Shown here piece by piece: positions 10,884 to 21,204 of a stretch of 64,000 bases of DNA. The DNA is from Karstenula rhodostoma CBS 690.94 (Eukaryota > Ascomycota > Dothideomycetes > Pleosporales > Didymosphaeriaceae): assembly GCA_010093485.1 (NCBI GenBank), contig MU001495.1:2493711-2557710 (forward strand). The letters run 5' to 3'. The notes under the pieces are model-generated. The model searched no databases. It had not been told where the DNA came from and worked only from the letters and a program-made list of their open reading frames with translations. Numbering within the stretch: position 1 is the first letter of the stretch; every line of letters begins with the position of its first letter. The position numbers and the translations under genes were made by a program.

Positions 10884-12283
10884 ATGCATGCTCTTCGGAT
10901 CTTCGTCGCTTTGGTTGGGGCTTTGCTCCCAGCGATATCAGCGCACGGCAATGATCTCTCTGTCGGAAGGCATGCGGGACGCGCTCTCCGACCAAACCCT
11001 CCAAATGGGCACTGGGTCGATACCTGGGCGTCCATGCCGCAGCTCACGGAGCCAGCAAACCTTCCGCGTGCTCCATTTGTACGCCGTCCCCAATGCTTCC
11101 AGGATGCCCTCACTGACATGCCCAGAATCAAACTGGCGCCGTCTTCGTAAACTCTACCATCCGACAAACCCTCCACATGACCGTCGGCGCCTCGCACATC
11201 CGCCTCAAAATCTCGAATGCGTTCGGCGCCACGAACCTGCCCATCACCGCCGTGACCATTGCCCTACCCGTAAACGGCAGCGCAGGCGTCCACCAGATCC
11301 AATCTTCCACGGTACAAAAAGTTACTTTCTCGGGAAAATCATCCATCTCCGTCCCCAACGGCGCGCTCGCCCTCTCGGACCCATTAAACTTCAAGATAAA
11401 GCCCCAAAGCATGCTCACGGTCTCCATCTACCTCGCCACCGGCCAGACAACAAACAGCATCACGTCCCACCCAGGCAGCCGCACGACATCTTTCTGGCAG
11501 TTCGGTGACGCGGTATCTGCGCCGGCTCTCGCAATAATAAATACCACTACGCAGTCCGCAGCACACTGGTACTTCGTCTCCGCTGTAGAAGCCTGGGTCC
11601 CACCATCCACCGGCACGCTCGCTATAATCGGCGACTCCATCACCGACGGCCGCGGCAGCGAGACGGACAAGAACAACCGCTGGCCCGATCTCCTCCTCGC
11701 ACGCCTGCAGAAGAATCCACGCACGTCCCGCATCAGCATCGCGAACATGGCGGCAGGCGGAAACCGCGTGCTCGCCGACGGCCTGGGCCCGAACGCGCTG
11801 GGCCGCGTGGAGCGCGATGTCCTCTCGCATCCCGGCGTGAAGTACGCTCTGGTATTCGAAGGGGTAAACGACATGGGAACCGCAGCCGCCACGCCCGACG
11901 CCCAAGACGCCGTGTACGCCGGCCTAACGCAGGCGTATGCACAAATCGTATCGCGGCTCCACGCATTCAGCATCCCCGTCTTCGCGGCGACCATCACGCC
12001 CTTCTCCGCGCCCGCGAATTTCACGGGTCAGCCGTACAGCCATCCCGAGAGGGAAAAGACGAGACAGCGGGTGAATACTTTCATCAGGGAGAGCGGGGTG
12101 TTTGATGCGGTTGTGGATTTCGACAAAATGCTGGCGGATCCGGAGATACCGAGTCGGCTGAAGGGAATGTATGACAGTGGGGATTATTTGCATCCTAATG
12201 TTGAGGGGTATACGAGGGTGGCTGGGCTGTTTCCGGTGGGGGTTTTTGGGGAGTGGGAGGGGGGTGTTGGGGGGTGGGTGTGA
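10884..12283 (+). CDS. Secreted SGNH/GDSL-family esterase
   Basis: Two exons, 10884-11078 and 11126-12283 (47-nt intron, GTACGC..CCCAG, CTGAC branch point), giving 450 aa. The protein begins with a signal peptide (hydrophobic FVALVGALLPAISA, cleavage near AHG). A beta-rich N-terminal part follows, with HWVDTWASMPQ and, across the splice, PFNQTGAVF. The SGNH catalytic core has block I LAIIGDSITDGRGS (nucleophile Ser), block III GVNDMG and block V DYLHPNVEGY (Asp-His of the triad). This layout is typical of secreted fungal esterases acting on acetylated plant polysaccharides; the true substrate is unknown. I chose the start at 10884 over an in-frame ATG at 10821 because only the former puts the signal peptide at the N-terminus and follows the TATA box. 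Confidence 0.88.
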
Positions 12284-13083
12284 GGGGGTAGGGTGGGGGG
12301 GAGTTGAGCTCCTTATAGCTTATGTTGGTGTTGGGAATTTAGATTTGTTTTTGGAGAGGAGAGTTCGATATGCGGTGCTCGTGGCATTTAAGACCTCTAC
12401 GCATATACTAGGAATGCGGATATCACAGTTCGATATACGAAGCGAGGCAGTCCATATTTTTGTCTATGACTCTACGGGACACCACTTCGTTGTTCGTGTC
12501 AGGAATCAAAACATCATCGCGAGGCTTACTCTGAACGTGAATATCACTAGCTGCAGGTGTGATAATCCCACATCCGCAACGCGCGGTATGTGCCGATTGC
12601 CGCAGGCAAACCGGGGCGGTGTTGGTGTCGTGTTATATCCGGCGACATTCCCGCAGATAGCCCGTGCAGCCTCCACTCGGCGAAGCTTTGTAGGGCTGAA
12701 TCCTACGACGACGCCTTGGCGCAAGCATGAAGGTGGGAACCAGGACACGCAGCGTAATCCTTACTACCCCAGTTGCATGCTGCATGTAGGTACCTTCGTA
12801 GTCAGGCAAGGCGGTGACTGATAAAGAGCGGTAGTTGGTATGTGCTACGGCCTGAATCGGTAAGCGTGAAGGATAGTACGGATCGGCCGAGAGGGTGGGG
12901 ATGAGGTCACCAACCTCCAACTTTTCGTGCCGCTGTACATGATGCGAAGTACCGAAAATTCCGGGATCGTAGCCAGGATCGCCTGCAGGGGTAAAAACTG
13001 CGCGGCGACGAGTTATGGTATATAGATGACGAGCGCCACATCTTCGTGCGTGGGAACAACTGCAGAGCTACAGTGTTGATAAC
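12284..13083. other. Intergenic region upstream of MFS gene
   Basis: No supported gene. Near the 3' end, GGTATATAGATG at about 13018 is a plausible TATA box for the MFS gene, followed by CATCTTCGTGCGTGGG, which weakly recalls the array-1 CATGCTTCGTGGAGGG module. Confidence 0.4.
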
Positions 13084-14979
13084 ATGGCAGACGGTATCGA
13101 ATCGCATCCCCATATCAGCAGAGGAAAAAGTATGGATCCCTACGCCAATGATCTGGAGGGCCAGTACGTGGAGCCGGCGGTCGAGGAGGGCGAGTCGCCA
13201 CTGGAGAAAGGTCGTAAGAGGAGGAGCGCGAGCAACTCTACGTCTAGCGGGTCGAGCTGGAACACGGCGGACTACCAGGGCATGGCCAAAGACGACCATG
13301 ATGGACACCGGCCATCGCGCCTCGAGCTGTCTCGATCCATCTCACGAAGTCGCACCCGCAGAGAAAGCCTGCACCGCGCGAGATCAGAGGCTGAAGGCGC
13401 GGGAGTCGCGACAAGCTTGTCGCGTCCGGTTACTAGGACCAATACCGTACTGAGTCGCATCCGCACCAGGCCTGCTATCCCACCCTTTGATCACCCTTTG
13501 GCCCACCAGCCGACTACGGTTGATGTACTGGTTGATTTCGACGGGAAAGACGACCCGTATAGGCCTATGAACTGGCCTACCAGAAAGAAGATCATCACCA
13601 CGGGTCTCTACGGGCTGTGTACCATGTCTTCTTCCTGGGCTTCTTCGTCATACTCGGCTGGCACCACGCAAGTAGCTCGGCATTTCCACATTGATGAGCA
13701 AGTGGCTACGCTGGGTACCAGTCTGTTTTTGTTCGGCTTCGGGCTAGGACCGCTGCTCTGGGCGCCGCTGAGTGAGGTGTACGGGCGACGCATGGCAGTG
13801 CTGGCACCGATGTTTGTGGGCGCGTGCTTTAGCTTTGGGAGCGCAGTGGCCAAGGACGTTCAGACGCTCATGATCACGCGGTTTTTCGGGGCGTTCTTCT
13901 CCAGCGCGCCGGTCACAAACACGGGCGGCGTGCTGGGTGATTTGTACGATCCGAGTTGGAGGGGGATAGCTATGGCGGGATATGCCATGGCTGTCGTCGG
14001 TGGACCTTGTCTGGGTATGTCATTCTCGTGTTCCCCTACTCACACCACGGACTGACCAACCGCAGGACCCATTGTCTCAACCGCCTTCGTGATCAACCCA
14101 TCCCTCGGCTGGCGCTGGACCGAGTACTTCACCGGCATCCTCCAAATGACGGTCCTCGTCCTCGGAACCCTCTACATCGACGAGTCGTACCCGCCGGTCC
14201 TCCTCGTCGCCAAAGCGCGGCGCCTCCGCCACGAATCCGGCAACTGGGCCCTCCACGCCAAATTCGAAGAATGGGACGTTTCCATCGTCGAGCTCGCACG
14301 CAAATTCCTCTTCCGCCCGGTCCAGCTCCTCACCTCCCCGATCTGCTTTCTCGTCGCGCTCTACGCCTCGTTCTGCTACGGCATCCTCTACATGCAGCTC
14401 GGCGGGATCCCCATCATCTTCGGCGAGTTGCGCGGCTGGCGCCCGCTCCCCGCGAGCCTCCCCTTCCTCTGTGTCCTCATCGGCACCTTCCTCGGCTGCG
14501 CCGCAAACGTCTACAACCAAACCCTCTACAACAAAGCCTACCACGCCAACGCCAACCGCGCCGTCCCCGAAAAACGCCTCCCCCCCATGATGCTCGGCTC
14601 CCTCCTCTTCTCCGCGGGGCAGTTCCTCATGGGCTGGACCGCATCCCCCGCCTCGCACTGGATCTGCCCGTGCATCGGCCTCGTGCTCCTCGGCACGGGC
14701 TTCTTCACCATCTTCCAGGCCGCGCTCAACTACCTCGTCGACACCTTCACGCTGTACGCCGCGAGCGCGGTGGCGGCGAATACGTTCCTGAGGAGCTGTT
14801 TCGCGGGGGGGTTCCCGCTCGCTGTGGGGCCGCTGTACCATAACATTGGGGTTGGGCCTGGGAGTAGCATCACGGGGGGGTTTGCGGCGTTGTTGGTGCC
14901 CGTGCCGTTTGTGTTTTATTTATATGGGAAGGAGATACGGCGGAGGAATAGGTGGAGTCGGGGGAGTGTGTATGACTAG
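13084..14979 (+). CDS. MFS transporter, DHA1 (drug:H+ antiporter) type
   Basis: Two exons, 13084-14014 and 14066-14979 (51-nt intron GTATGT..CGCAG), giving 614 aa. A hydrophilic cytosolic tail of about 150 residues, rich in Ser and Arg, is followed by the DHA1 entry motif (PYRPMNWP) and about 12 membrane segments. Motif A-like SEVYGRRMAVL lies after TM2 and the junction reads GGPCLGPIVSTAFV (antiporter motif C region). The family exports drugs, fungal metabolites or polyamines across the plasma membrane in exchange for protons. No biosynthetic cluster is next to it, so the substrate cannot be inferred. Start context AACATGG is good. Confidence 0.9.
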
Positions 14980-15099
14980 GGGACTATTTGCGATTGGTGG
15001 CGCGGTGGACACGGGGGGTTGGGCACGTGAGTGGCTGTGTTCCTGCGAAGACCATGTTACCCTCCGCCTGGTGCTGGTTCTTGCGGGGTTTTTAAGAAG

Positions 15100-15520
15100 A
15101 CTGGACTATGTGTAGATGGTATCCACCATCGGGGGCTAGATATACACCAACCCAACTCCGACACCGACACCTTTGAAACTCCCTATGCCCCAAAACACCA
15201 CCTCGCAAAATGCATATAAGCACAGCACAACGTCCAGGCGGAAAATATCAACGATGATACCCACTATTATGCCTATAACACCAATACTTGCGTCTTGGGA
15301 TGACATCTGCGTATAAAACGGCGCGCTGGGAGCTGGTGAAGACGCTACACCGAACCCTCTTTCCGAGTGGCTAAAAACAACCACGGGGCAAAAACATGTT
15401 GCAAGAAAATAAATGACAAGATGCTATGGGGGTCGTGTGTTTGTTTTTGTGTCTGGTCTAGGTCTGGGTCTGTGTCTAGGATGGGGCTGGGATGTAGGTG
15501 ATGATGGTGCGCACCACTTC
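15100..15520 (+). promoter_or_regulatory. Solitary array-type unit and palindromic elements
   Basis: GATGATACCCACTATTAT near 15253, TATAAAA at 15312, CTACACC about 25 bp later and CTCTTTCCGAGTGGCTAAAA ending 59 bp after the TATA reproduce the syntax of the arrays in one copy. Two palindromes flank it: GATGGTATCCACCATC at 15115-15130 and TGGTGCGCACCA at 15505-15516. No gene lies immediately downstream on this strand, so the unit may drive a non-coding transcript or be a relic. Confidence 0.5.
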
Positions 15521-15602
15521 CCGCTCCCTACGGAGAAGATGTCGAAGCCCATTCCCCACTTCTGACTTCCCATCCTCTTATCCTCCGCCCTCAAAAACCC
15601 CC

Positions 15603-16313
15603 CTAAATCACCCACTCCATCCCAACCGCCAGCCTCGTATCCCACTTCTCTCCCTCCGCCCCAACCGGAATCCCCCCCTCGTCCCCCATCGCCACAAACG
15701 CCTCCCGCTGCGTATACAACCCGCCCTTCACAAACCCCAACTTCTCATACAACCCCACGACGCCTTTATTCTTCGGATGCACAATGAGTCTGAACCGCGT
15801 TGGCGCCGGCGCAGCCCCGCTAGACCCCGCCCGCACAGCCGCCAGCGTAAGCTTGCCCGCTATCCCGCGGCCCCGGTGCGCGGGCAGAACGAAGAGGCTG
15901 GTTAGATGGCAGCGCGTCTCGGCGCCGTCTGCGGCGGGGGGAGGTTGGTTAGATAGAGGGAATAGCCAGGCGGAGAGCGGGACGGGGCCGACGAGGGTGA
16001 AGGTGCCGGCCCAGGTGCTGTGGAGGAGCTGGTGGACTGCGCGTTCTTCTTCTCCCAACGCCTCATCCCCGGCTTGTGGTCTTTCTTGCTCGCTGGCGTC
16101 GACGACGCAAACGACGATCCTAGACGTCGGGTTCGTGAGACGCGCTTCCCATGCTGAGAGGGGGAGGAGGGACTCGGTGGCGTGGTCTTGCGAGAAGGCG
16201 TTGGGGTCAGAGAGGAGGGCGTGGAGTTTGAAGGTGCGGAGTTTGTGGGCGAGGGGGGTGAGGGAGTGGAGGGGGAGGGAGGGCGGGATGGGGAGGGTGG
16301 TGTAGGTGGGCAT
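15603..16313 (-). CDS. GNAT-family N-acetyltransferase
   Basis: Single exon of 236 aa. The acetyl-CoA binding motif A is clear: LTSLFVLPAHRGRGIAGKL (R/Q-x-x-G-x-G/A loop) at about residues 139-157. The motif B region follows, with RLIVHPKNKGVVGLYEKLGF. The Pro-rich N-terminus and an AWEARL segment are typical of fungal GNAT proteins annotated only by fold. Such enzymes transfer acetyl groups from acetyl-CoA to small amines or protein N-termini; the substrate here is not predictable. Cytosolic location is inferred from the lack of targeting signals. Confidence 0.85.
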   Translation of the reverse strand: MPTYTTLPIPPSLPLHSLTPLAHKLRTFKLHALLSDPNAFSQDHATESLLPLSAWEARLTNPTSRIVVCVVDASEQERPQAGDEALGEEERAVHQLLHSTWAGTFTLVGPVPLSAWLFPLSNQPPPAADGAETRCHLTSLFVLPAHRGRGIAGKLTLAAVRAGSSGAAPAPTRFRLIVHPKNKGVVGLYEKLGFVKGGLYTQREAFVAMGDEGGIPVGAEGEKWDTRLAVGMEWVI

Positions 16314-16679
16314 TGTGGGTTGGTGAAGGTTGCTTTGCTTTGAAGAGAAGAGTTTGGACGAGGTTTGGGGAGGTAGGGTGTGGGGGGTGAGTCAAGTTTG
16401 GGACGGTGTTTGGGGAGGTGGATGAGAGGTGTGGGGAGGGGGTGAGTCAACGGGCACGTGATTAATGATCTAGATTTTTGGTGTCCACTTATTTGGAGAT
16501 GGGGAAGGGGGTAGGGTTGGTTTGGTATGGGGAGGGGAACTGTGTGGGATGGGTGTGTCTAGGTCTAGACGGGGCAGGGTATGTGGTTTTGTTTGTTCAG
16601 TTGGACTGGAGACTGGGTGCGTGGGGATGTGTCGAGCATTCAGTTGTGGGCTCTTATGCCTGATAGTACTCACGATATT

Positions 16680-18480
16680 CTAGCACGATGGTGGTTCTAA
16701 ACACCATAATCGCCATCATTATCATCATCACTTATCCATAGCTGTGAGAAAGGCTAAACTCCAGAAGCGACGGAGAGAGCGCGCAGGCAGCATGCATTAA
16801 GGATGAGGTTACTTTTCGAAACATTAAGTTTCGCTCATTCCATTTTAGTTAACCCAAACGCTGCTTGTGCGTACGTGTACTAAAACAGCTTCTAGGTTGG
16901 GGCTTTTATACCTCGTCGTCGTCTCAACACGCGCAATCTAATACTCTAGTAGGGAATTTGTGGTGGTGAGCGTCATCACTGCCCCGTGGGCTTGGGTCGT
17001 GATCTATAAGTAGGGATCAAGGGGCGCACGGAGCCCTCCGACATATGTCCTCTTATGATAATGTTTTTTTAGTATACAGCCTGTCTAACATAGCTTTTAA
17101 TCAACCCGAGGGTCGCGATGCGAGTGTGCATCAAGACATTGCCGGCTAGAAGAGGTTTTATACGCTGCCGGCCTCGGGGTGTATGTATGATGATGGTGTT
17201 GTTCGGCTCCGTCACTACAGAAACACGAAATCATGGAGACGATAGCTGGATTGTTTTAGTAGAGCGGGAAGGGCGGCAGGGTCCAGGCCATGCATCCTTT
17301 AGTTTGTACTTTTTAGATATGATCCGATTTGCTTCTTTGTTTTAGTTTATCTAAGGGGTAGTTGCGTGTGTGGGTTAAGACGCTGCTTGCTGGATGAGTT
17401 CTTATACCCTGTTGGCCTTGAATTATAGTAATAATGATGGTGATACTGTTCAGCATCATCGCCACAGACGTTTGCGGATATGGAGACGAGAGCTAAACTA
17501 TTTTGGTATCGCGAGTAAGGCGGCAGGTCTCAGTCCATGGTTTATCTGACTTTCGCTTTGAGAAATGACTTTCTTTTTCCCCTGTTTTTTAGTCAACCCG
17601 GTTCTGGTGATTGGAGTGTGGACCGAAAGCAGTGCTTGCCAGGTAATCTTTATACCCCGCCCACTTCCCATTTCTGCTCACGCGGATATGGTGATGACCT
17701 TCATCAGTCACGACAACGAGACGTACGGAAAGCGAAACCAGCACTTGGCACTCGTGGTACAGACGAGGGCGAAAGGAGCCAGCTCATGAGTTCGGATTTG
17801 GGAACATTTATAGGATGTTGACTCGTTTTAGTGAACCTGGTGGTTGTGACTGTGAGAGTAGTTTGAGAAGACTGCCATCTGGACAGCCACTTGTACACCG
17901 CTGTGACTCTAATCTTTTCTTCACAGGTTTTATATTTGTAATCGTCAGTGTGCAGTGGTTCCCATGGAAATGGGTACAGATATGTTTGTTTTTGGGATCC
18001 AGAAGGGGGCGAGAGGAATCAGTCCATTCTACGAACTGTGGTGAGCTTTGAGACATGCTACTAACTCTGGTATGTTTTAAGTCAACCCTGAGGCTGTGTT
18101 GAGAAGAGTGCAGTAGGAAGCCAAGGTTTTATACACCGTTATCATCTCAACGTGAACTTCTCTATTATCATGTGACAACCATGGTGCTGAGGATAATCAC
18201 TACGCATAAGGCAGAGGTTTTTCAGCATAGGTAAGAAGTCTTCGGATTTTGGTACCCAGAGGAGGGCGACCGGGACCAGTCCATAACCCACTTTCATCAC
18301 GATTTTTAGATATTGGCATAAGCACTCTGGTGTTTTAGTCAACCGGGGGGCTTTTTATGAGCATAGTAACCAACCTTCTAGGTGGTCGAGTTTTATACCC
18401 CTTCATGTTCCAAATTGGCCGTTGGTGCACTTTAAAAAGGATATGGTGCCAAGCATCATCATTGACGGTCCATTTACGTG
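16680..18480 (-). repeat. Array 2: at least 7 promoter-like units, reverse orientation
   Basis: On the minus strand each unit has a TATA (plus-strand TTTATACC) at about 16904, 17157, 17400, 17649, 17891 (TGTACACC), 18127 and 18391, a period of about 236-264 bp. A GGTTGACTAAAA-type motif (plus-strand TTTTAGTCAACC) lies about 58-65 bp downstream of each, at about 16843, 17094, 17340, 17587, 17826, 18075 and 18333. A third module, CCCAGAGGAGGGCGA followed by CCAGTCCAT on the plus strand, recurs near 17280, 17530, 17770, 18010 and 18260. Upstream of each TATA is a palindromic element such as GATGGTGATACTGTTC with CATCATC (17436-17460). The motif order matches array 1, but the intervening sequence and orientation differ. 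Confidence 0.75.
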
Positions 18481-19057
18481 CGTATAGATGCTAAAGCTAT
18501 CTCTGTAGATTTCATAGACGGAGAGCGACACGACTCGCACCATGGAACTGGAGAGATTTCGTCTTGGACATACGGGTCTTCAGGTACACTTTTGTTCGAA
18601 CCAGCGGCTGGTAGCGTGAGAGTGTAGGGAAAGTGGTGTTCAACAAGTGGGATTTATTGTAGGAACCAGGCTACATATCCTGGGCAAGATGCACGACACA
18701 ATCGAGAACATACTTCCGAAGGACTCTATCTTTTGGACGTTTTGAGCTTTTGTGTCATGAAAAGCACGTACTATCTACGCGTGGGCGCTCAATCAAGCTT
18801 GGGCCAGCCGGATCCATACATATATCGAGCCTGGGGGCTTCTCTCCCTACGCTCAGTGACAATACAATCGATCACCCTGAACTTGCTCCTAAGCTCCCTC
18901 TAACAGCTTTGCATCAGTCTTTCTATCTGTTGCTGAAGCTCGCAGAGCGCACGGATATCCCAACGCATAACATGGTTTGAAGACCTAGAATAGCTCTGTT
19001 GCCGCTTTTTAATAAAAAATGAGATTGTGTTATTGTGAAGAGGGCATTTCCTTTAGC
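18481..19057. other. Non-coding stretch between array 2 and the inverted-repeat element
   Basis: Further array-2 motifs are too degraded to place with confidence, and there is no supported gene. Confidence 0.35.
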
Positions 19058-19815
19058 TGTATTGTAGAGATTCACTATGAGGTAGGGTGACTCAATAAAG
19101 TAGGGGGGACAAAAAGGCGCGTTGTGCTTTGCCAATGCACGAACAAAGGGGGACCAAAAAAGCAGCTAAGGCGCGCCCAGCGTCTGTGCGCAATCCTTTA
19201 GCTGTATTATACACCTTCTCGTTATGCGAACACTTCTGGACATCCATTTAGGCTCATGATGGTGCCGAGGATCATCACCACACAAAGCCACGTGATACTG
19301 ATCCTTCAAGACAGAATACTACTCCGGGAAGGCGCAAGGCACGCCCGAAAACATGTCGTTGATTCCATAATCTTTGAGGCCATCGAACAGCCCTATAGAC
19401 GCGTTTATTTGGGGTTCCAAAAGCCAATGTAAGTATGGAAGCTACGATTTCGCTCTTGGATGGATTCATATACTTCATCGTTATTTGATTAAAATGGGTC
19501 TATCTTGGCCGGTGATGGCGCTGAGTATCCGGTGCCATGGAATCCTCCAAGCTCCGCCTTCCCAACAACTCCAATTCCGTCAGACCAAATCATCCACCAT
19601 AGGGCCGCTGCCTAGCACGTGCGCGAAAACCTACATGAGTATCTGGCGCTGTTATCATTGGCGCTCTACAGCTAACATATCTAAAGAGCACAGACGCTGG
19701 GCGAGCCTTAGCCGCTTTTTTTGGTCCCCCTTTGTTCGTGCATTGGCAAAGCACAACGCGCCTTTTTGTCCCCCTTGCTTCATTGATTTACCCGCCCTCA
19801 TAGTGATCGTATACA
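19058..19815. mobile_element. Inverted repeat of about 135 bp flanking about 480 bp; probable transposon relic
   Basis: The arm at about 19058-19195 reappears in inverse orientation at about 19680-19815. The core (GGGGGACAAAAAGGCGCG, then TGCTTTGCCAATGCACG, then GGGGGACC) is nearly identical, with more divergence at the outer ends. The interior carries an array-2-type palindrome (ATGATGGTGCCGAGGATC at 19257-19274) and no intact transposase. Either one element with long terminal inverted repeats or two solo copies inserted in opposite orientation would explain it. No clear target-site duplication is visible. Confidence 0.55.
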
Positions 19816-19915
19816 ATATATTTAAAGATTTTGGTATATGCAACCACGCTCAGAGAATGCCCGAGCGCATTGAAGGGCGAGGTCCTATCTTGTGGAGTTT
19901 CTAACTTGTTCATGT

Positions 19916-20600
19916 GCTATTAAGTCCGCCCCGAGGGTCGCGTCATTGCAGAAATTGTTCCGGGGCTGGCTTTCTATATCGTGCTGTCAGCTGAAAGCAT
20001 GCGCATTTCCATTCTAGTGGATAATGGTGTTAACCATCATCATCGAACAACTCGGGGCCAGCCGCAGATGGTGACCATGTGGCACTGCTTTGCATTGGGA
20101 TGAACATGGAGCCTCCCGCACTTAGCTTTTAGTCGGTAATGGAAGCTGTTTGAATGTGAGAAATAAATTGTCGCTGTACTGTCTACCTCTTATATCATTT
20201 AAACCTCATTTTATCTCACTAGGCTGGATCAAATCGCTGAAGATCCTTGTCATCACTACATGAATTTTTATGTGCAACAAACAAGGCAACACATAGAACA
20301 GTTACAGACTTTACACTCGGTCCGTAAAATGGTATATTATTTCATGGCCTTTTAGACATAGCTCCCCAATCCGGTTGTTCTTAGTCAGACTAAAACCTGC
20401 GCGCGAGCGGGAAGGCAAAGAGTGCGAAATAGAAGCACTTATGTATCCATCCACTAACCTAACGCCCCTAATGTATTTCCTTATTATCTCCATATGATAA
20501 TCAACACCAAAATCATTACCATCATCATAAATATTTGGAAGGCCAAGACCTCAATCATAGCGGAAAGTTTTGTACACTCTAGAGTCGCCTAAAACACCAC
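19916..20600 (-). repeat. Decayed continuation of array 2
   Basis: CCCCGAGGGTCGCGTC at 19930 matches CCCGAGGGTCGCGATG at 17104 in array 2. ATGGTGTTAACCAT (20024-20037), TTTTAGTCGG near 20128 and CATTACCATCATCAT near 20514 are further members of the motif set. TATA elements are less clear. The inverted-repeat element at 19058-19815 therefore appears to interrupt array 2. Confidence 0.5.
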
Positions 20601-21204
20601 TGGAGAACACAGAAGCTTAATGTATACGATTCTAGAGATATGAATTAAAGGTTGCGTAACTGCGGATACAGAGGACTGATTACTGCTGATCCAGTATATC
20701 TAGTACATAGTTACTGACCCCGGGCAATTTCAATTTCAATAACTCCGGCAAATATCTAGGTAATCGCGGCGTTGAACAAGTCTCAGAGTTTGCAGGATCA
20801 CCCAAAACCAGAATTTACTCGAGCCTTGTCGCTGCTCAGGTTAGTGGCGACGACCATCGTCCACTGCGAACCGAGGCTCGCGTCATGTGCGAGTGAGACG
20901 GGAAGACCAAGGTATCCATCACGTGATCGCTAAGGCAGCAGCACATCTCGCTTCATCACCCATGTCTATCCGAGAACACAGCAACTTTATGACTCACATG
21001 CTACTTGGCTCAACCTAAGCTGTCACCGCCCTTACGACTCGGCCCCTGTAGACATGCACGAAGGTGCTCATATCTAGTGAGTCACCCTTGCCTACTTCGA
21101 AATAGTGAGGAGGTGAGCTCCTCCGTATATATAACAATGCCACCGAGTATCTGAAGCACCCTCATCTCATCTCTTACTGACATACTCAAGACGCCGCACT
21201 AGGC
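20601..21204. other. Upstream region of the F-box gene
   Basis: No supported gene. A strong TATATATAA at about 21126 lies about 80 bp before the F-box start codon. Confidence 0.45.

Noticed and set aside
14077..14841. 254-codon minus-strand frame opposite the MFS second exon
   Set aside because: Glu/Gly/Arg-rich shadow of the transporter membrane segments.
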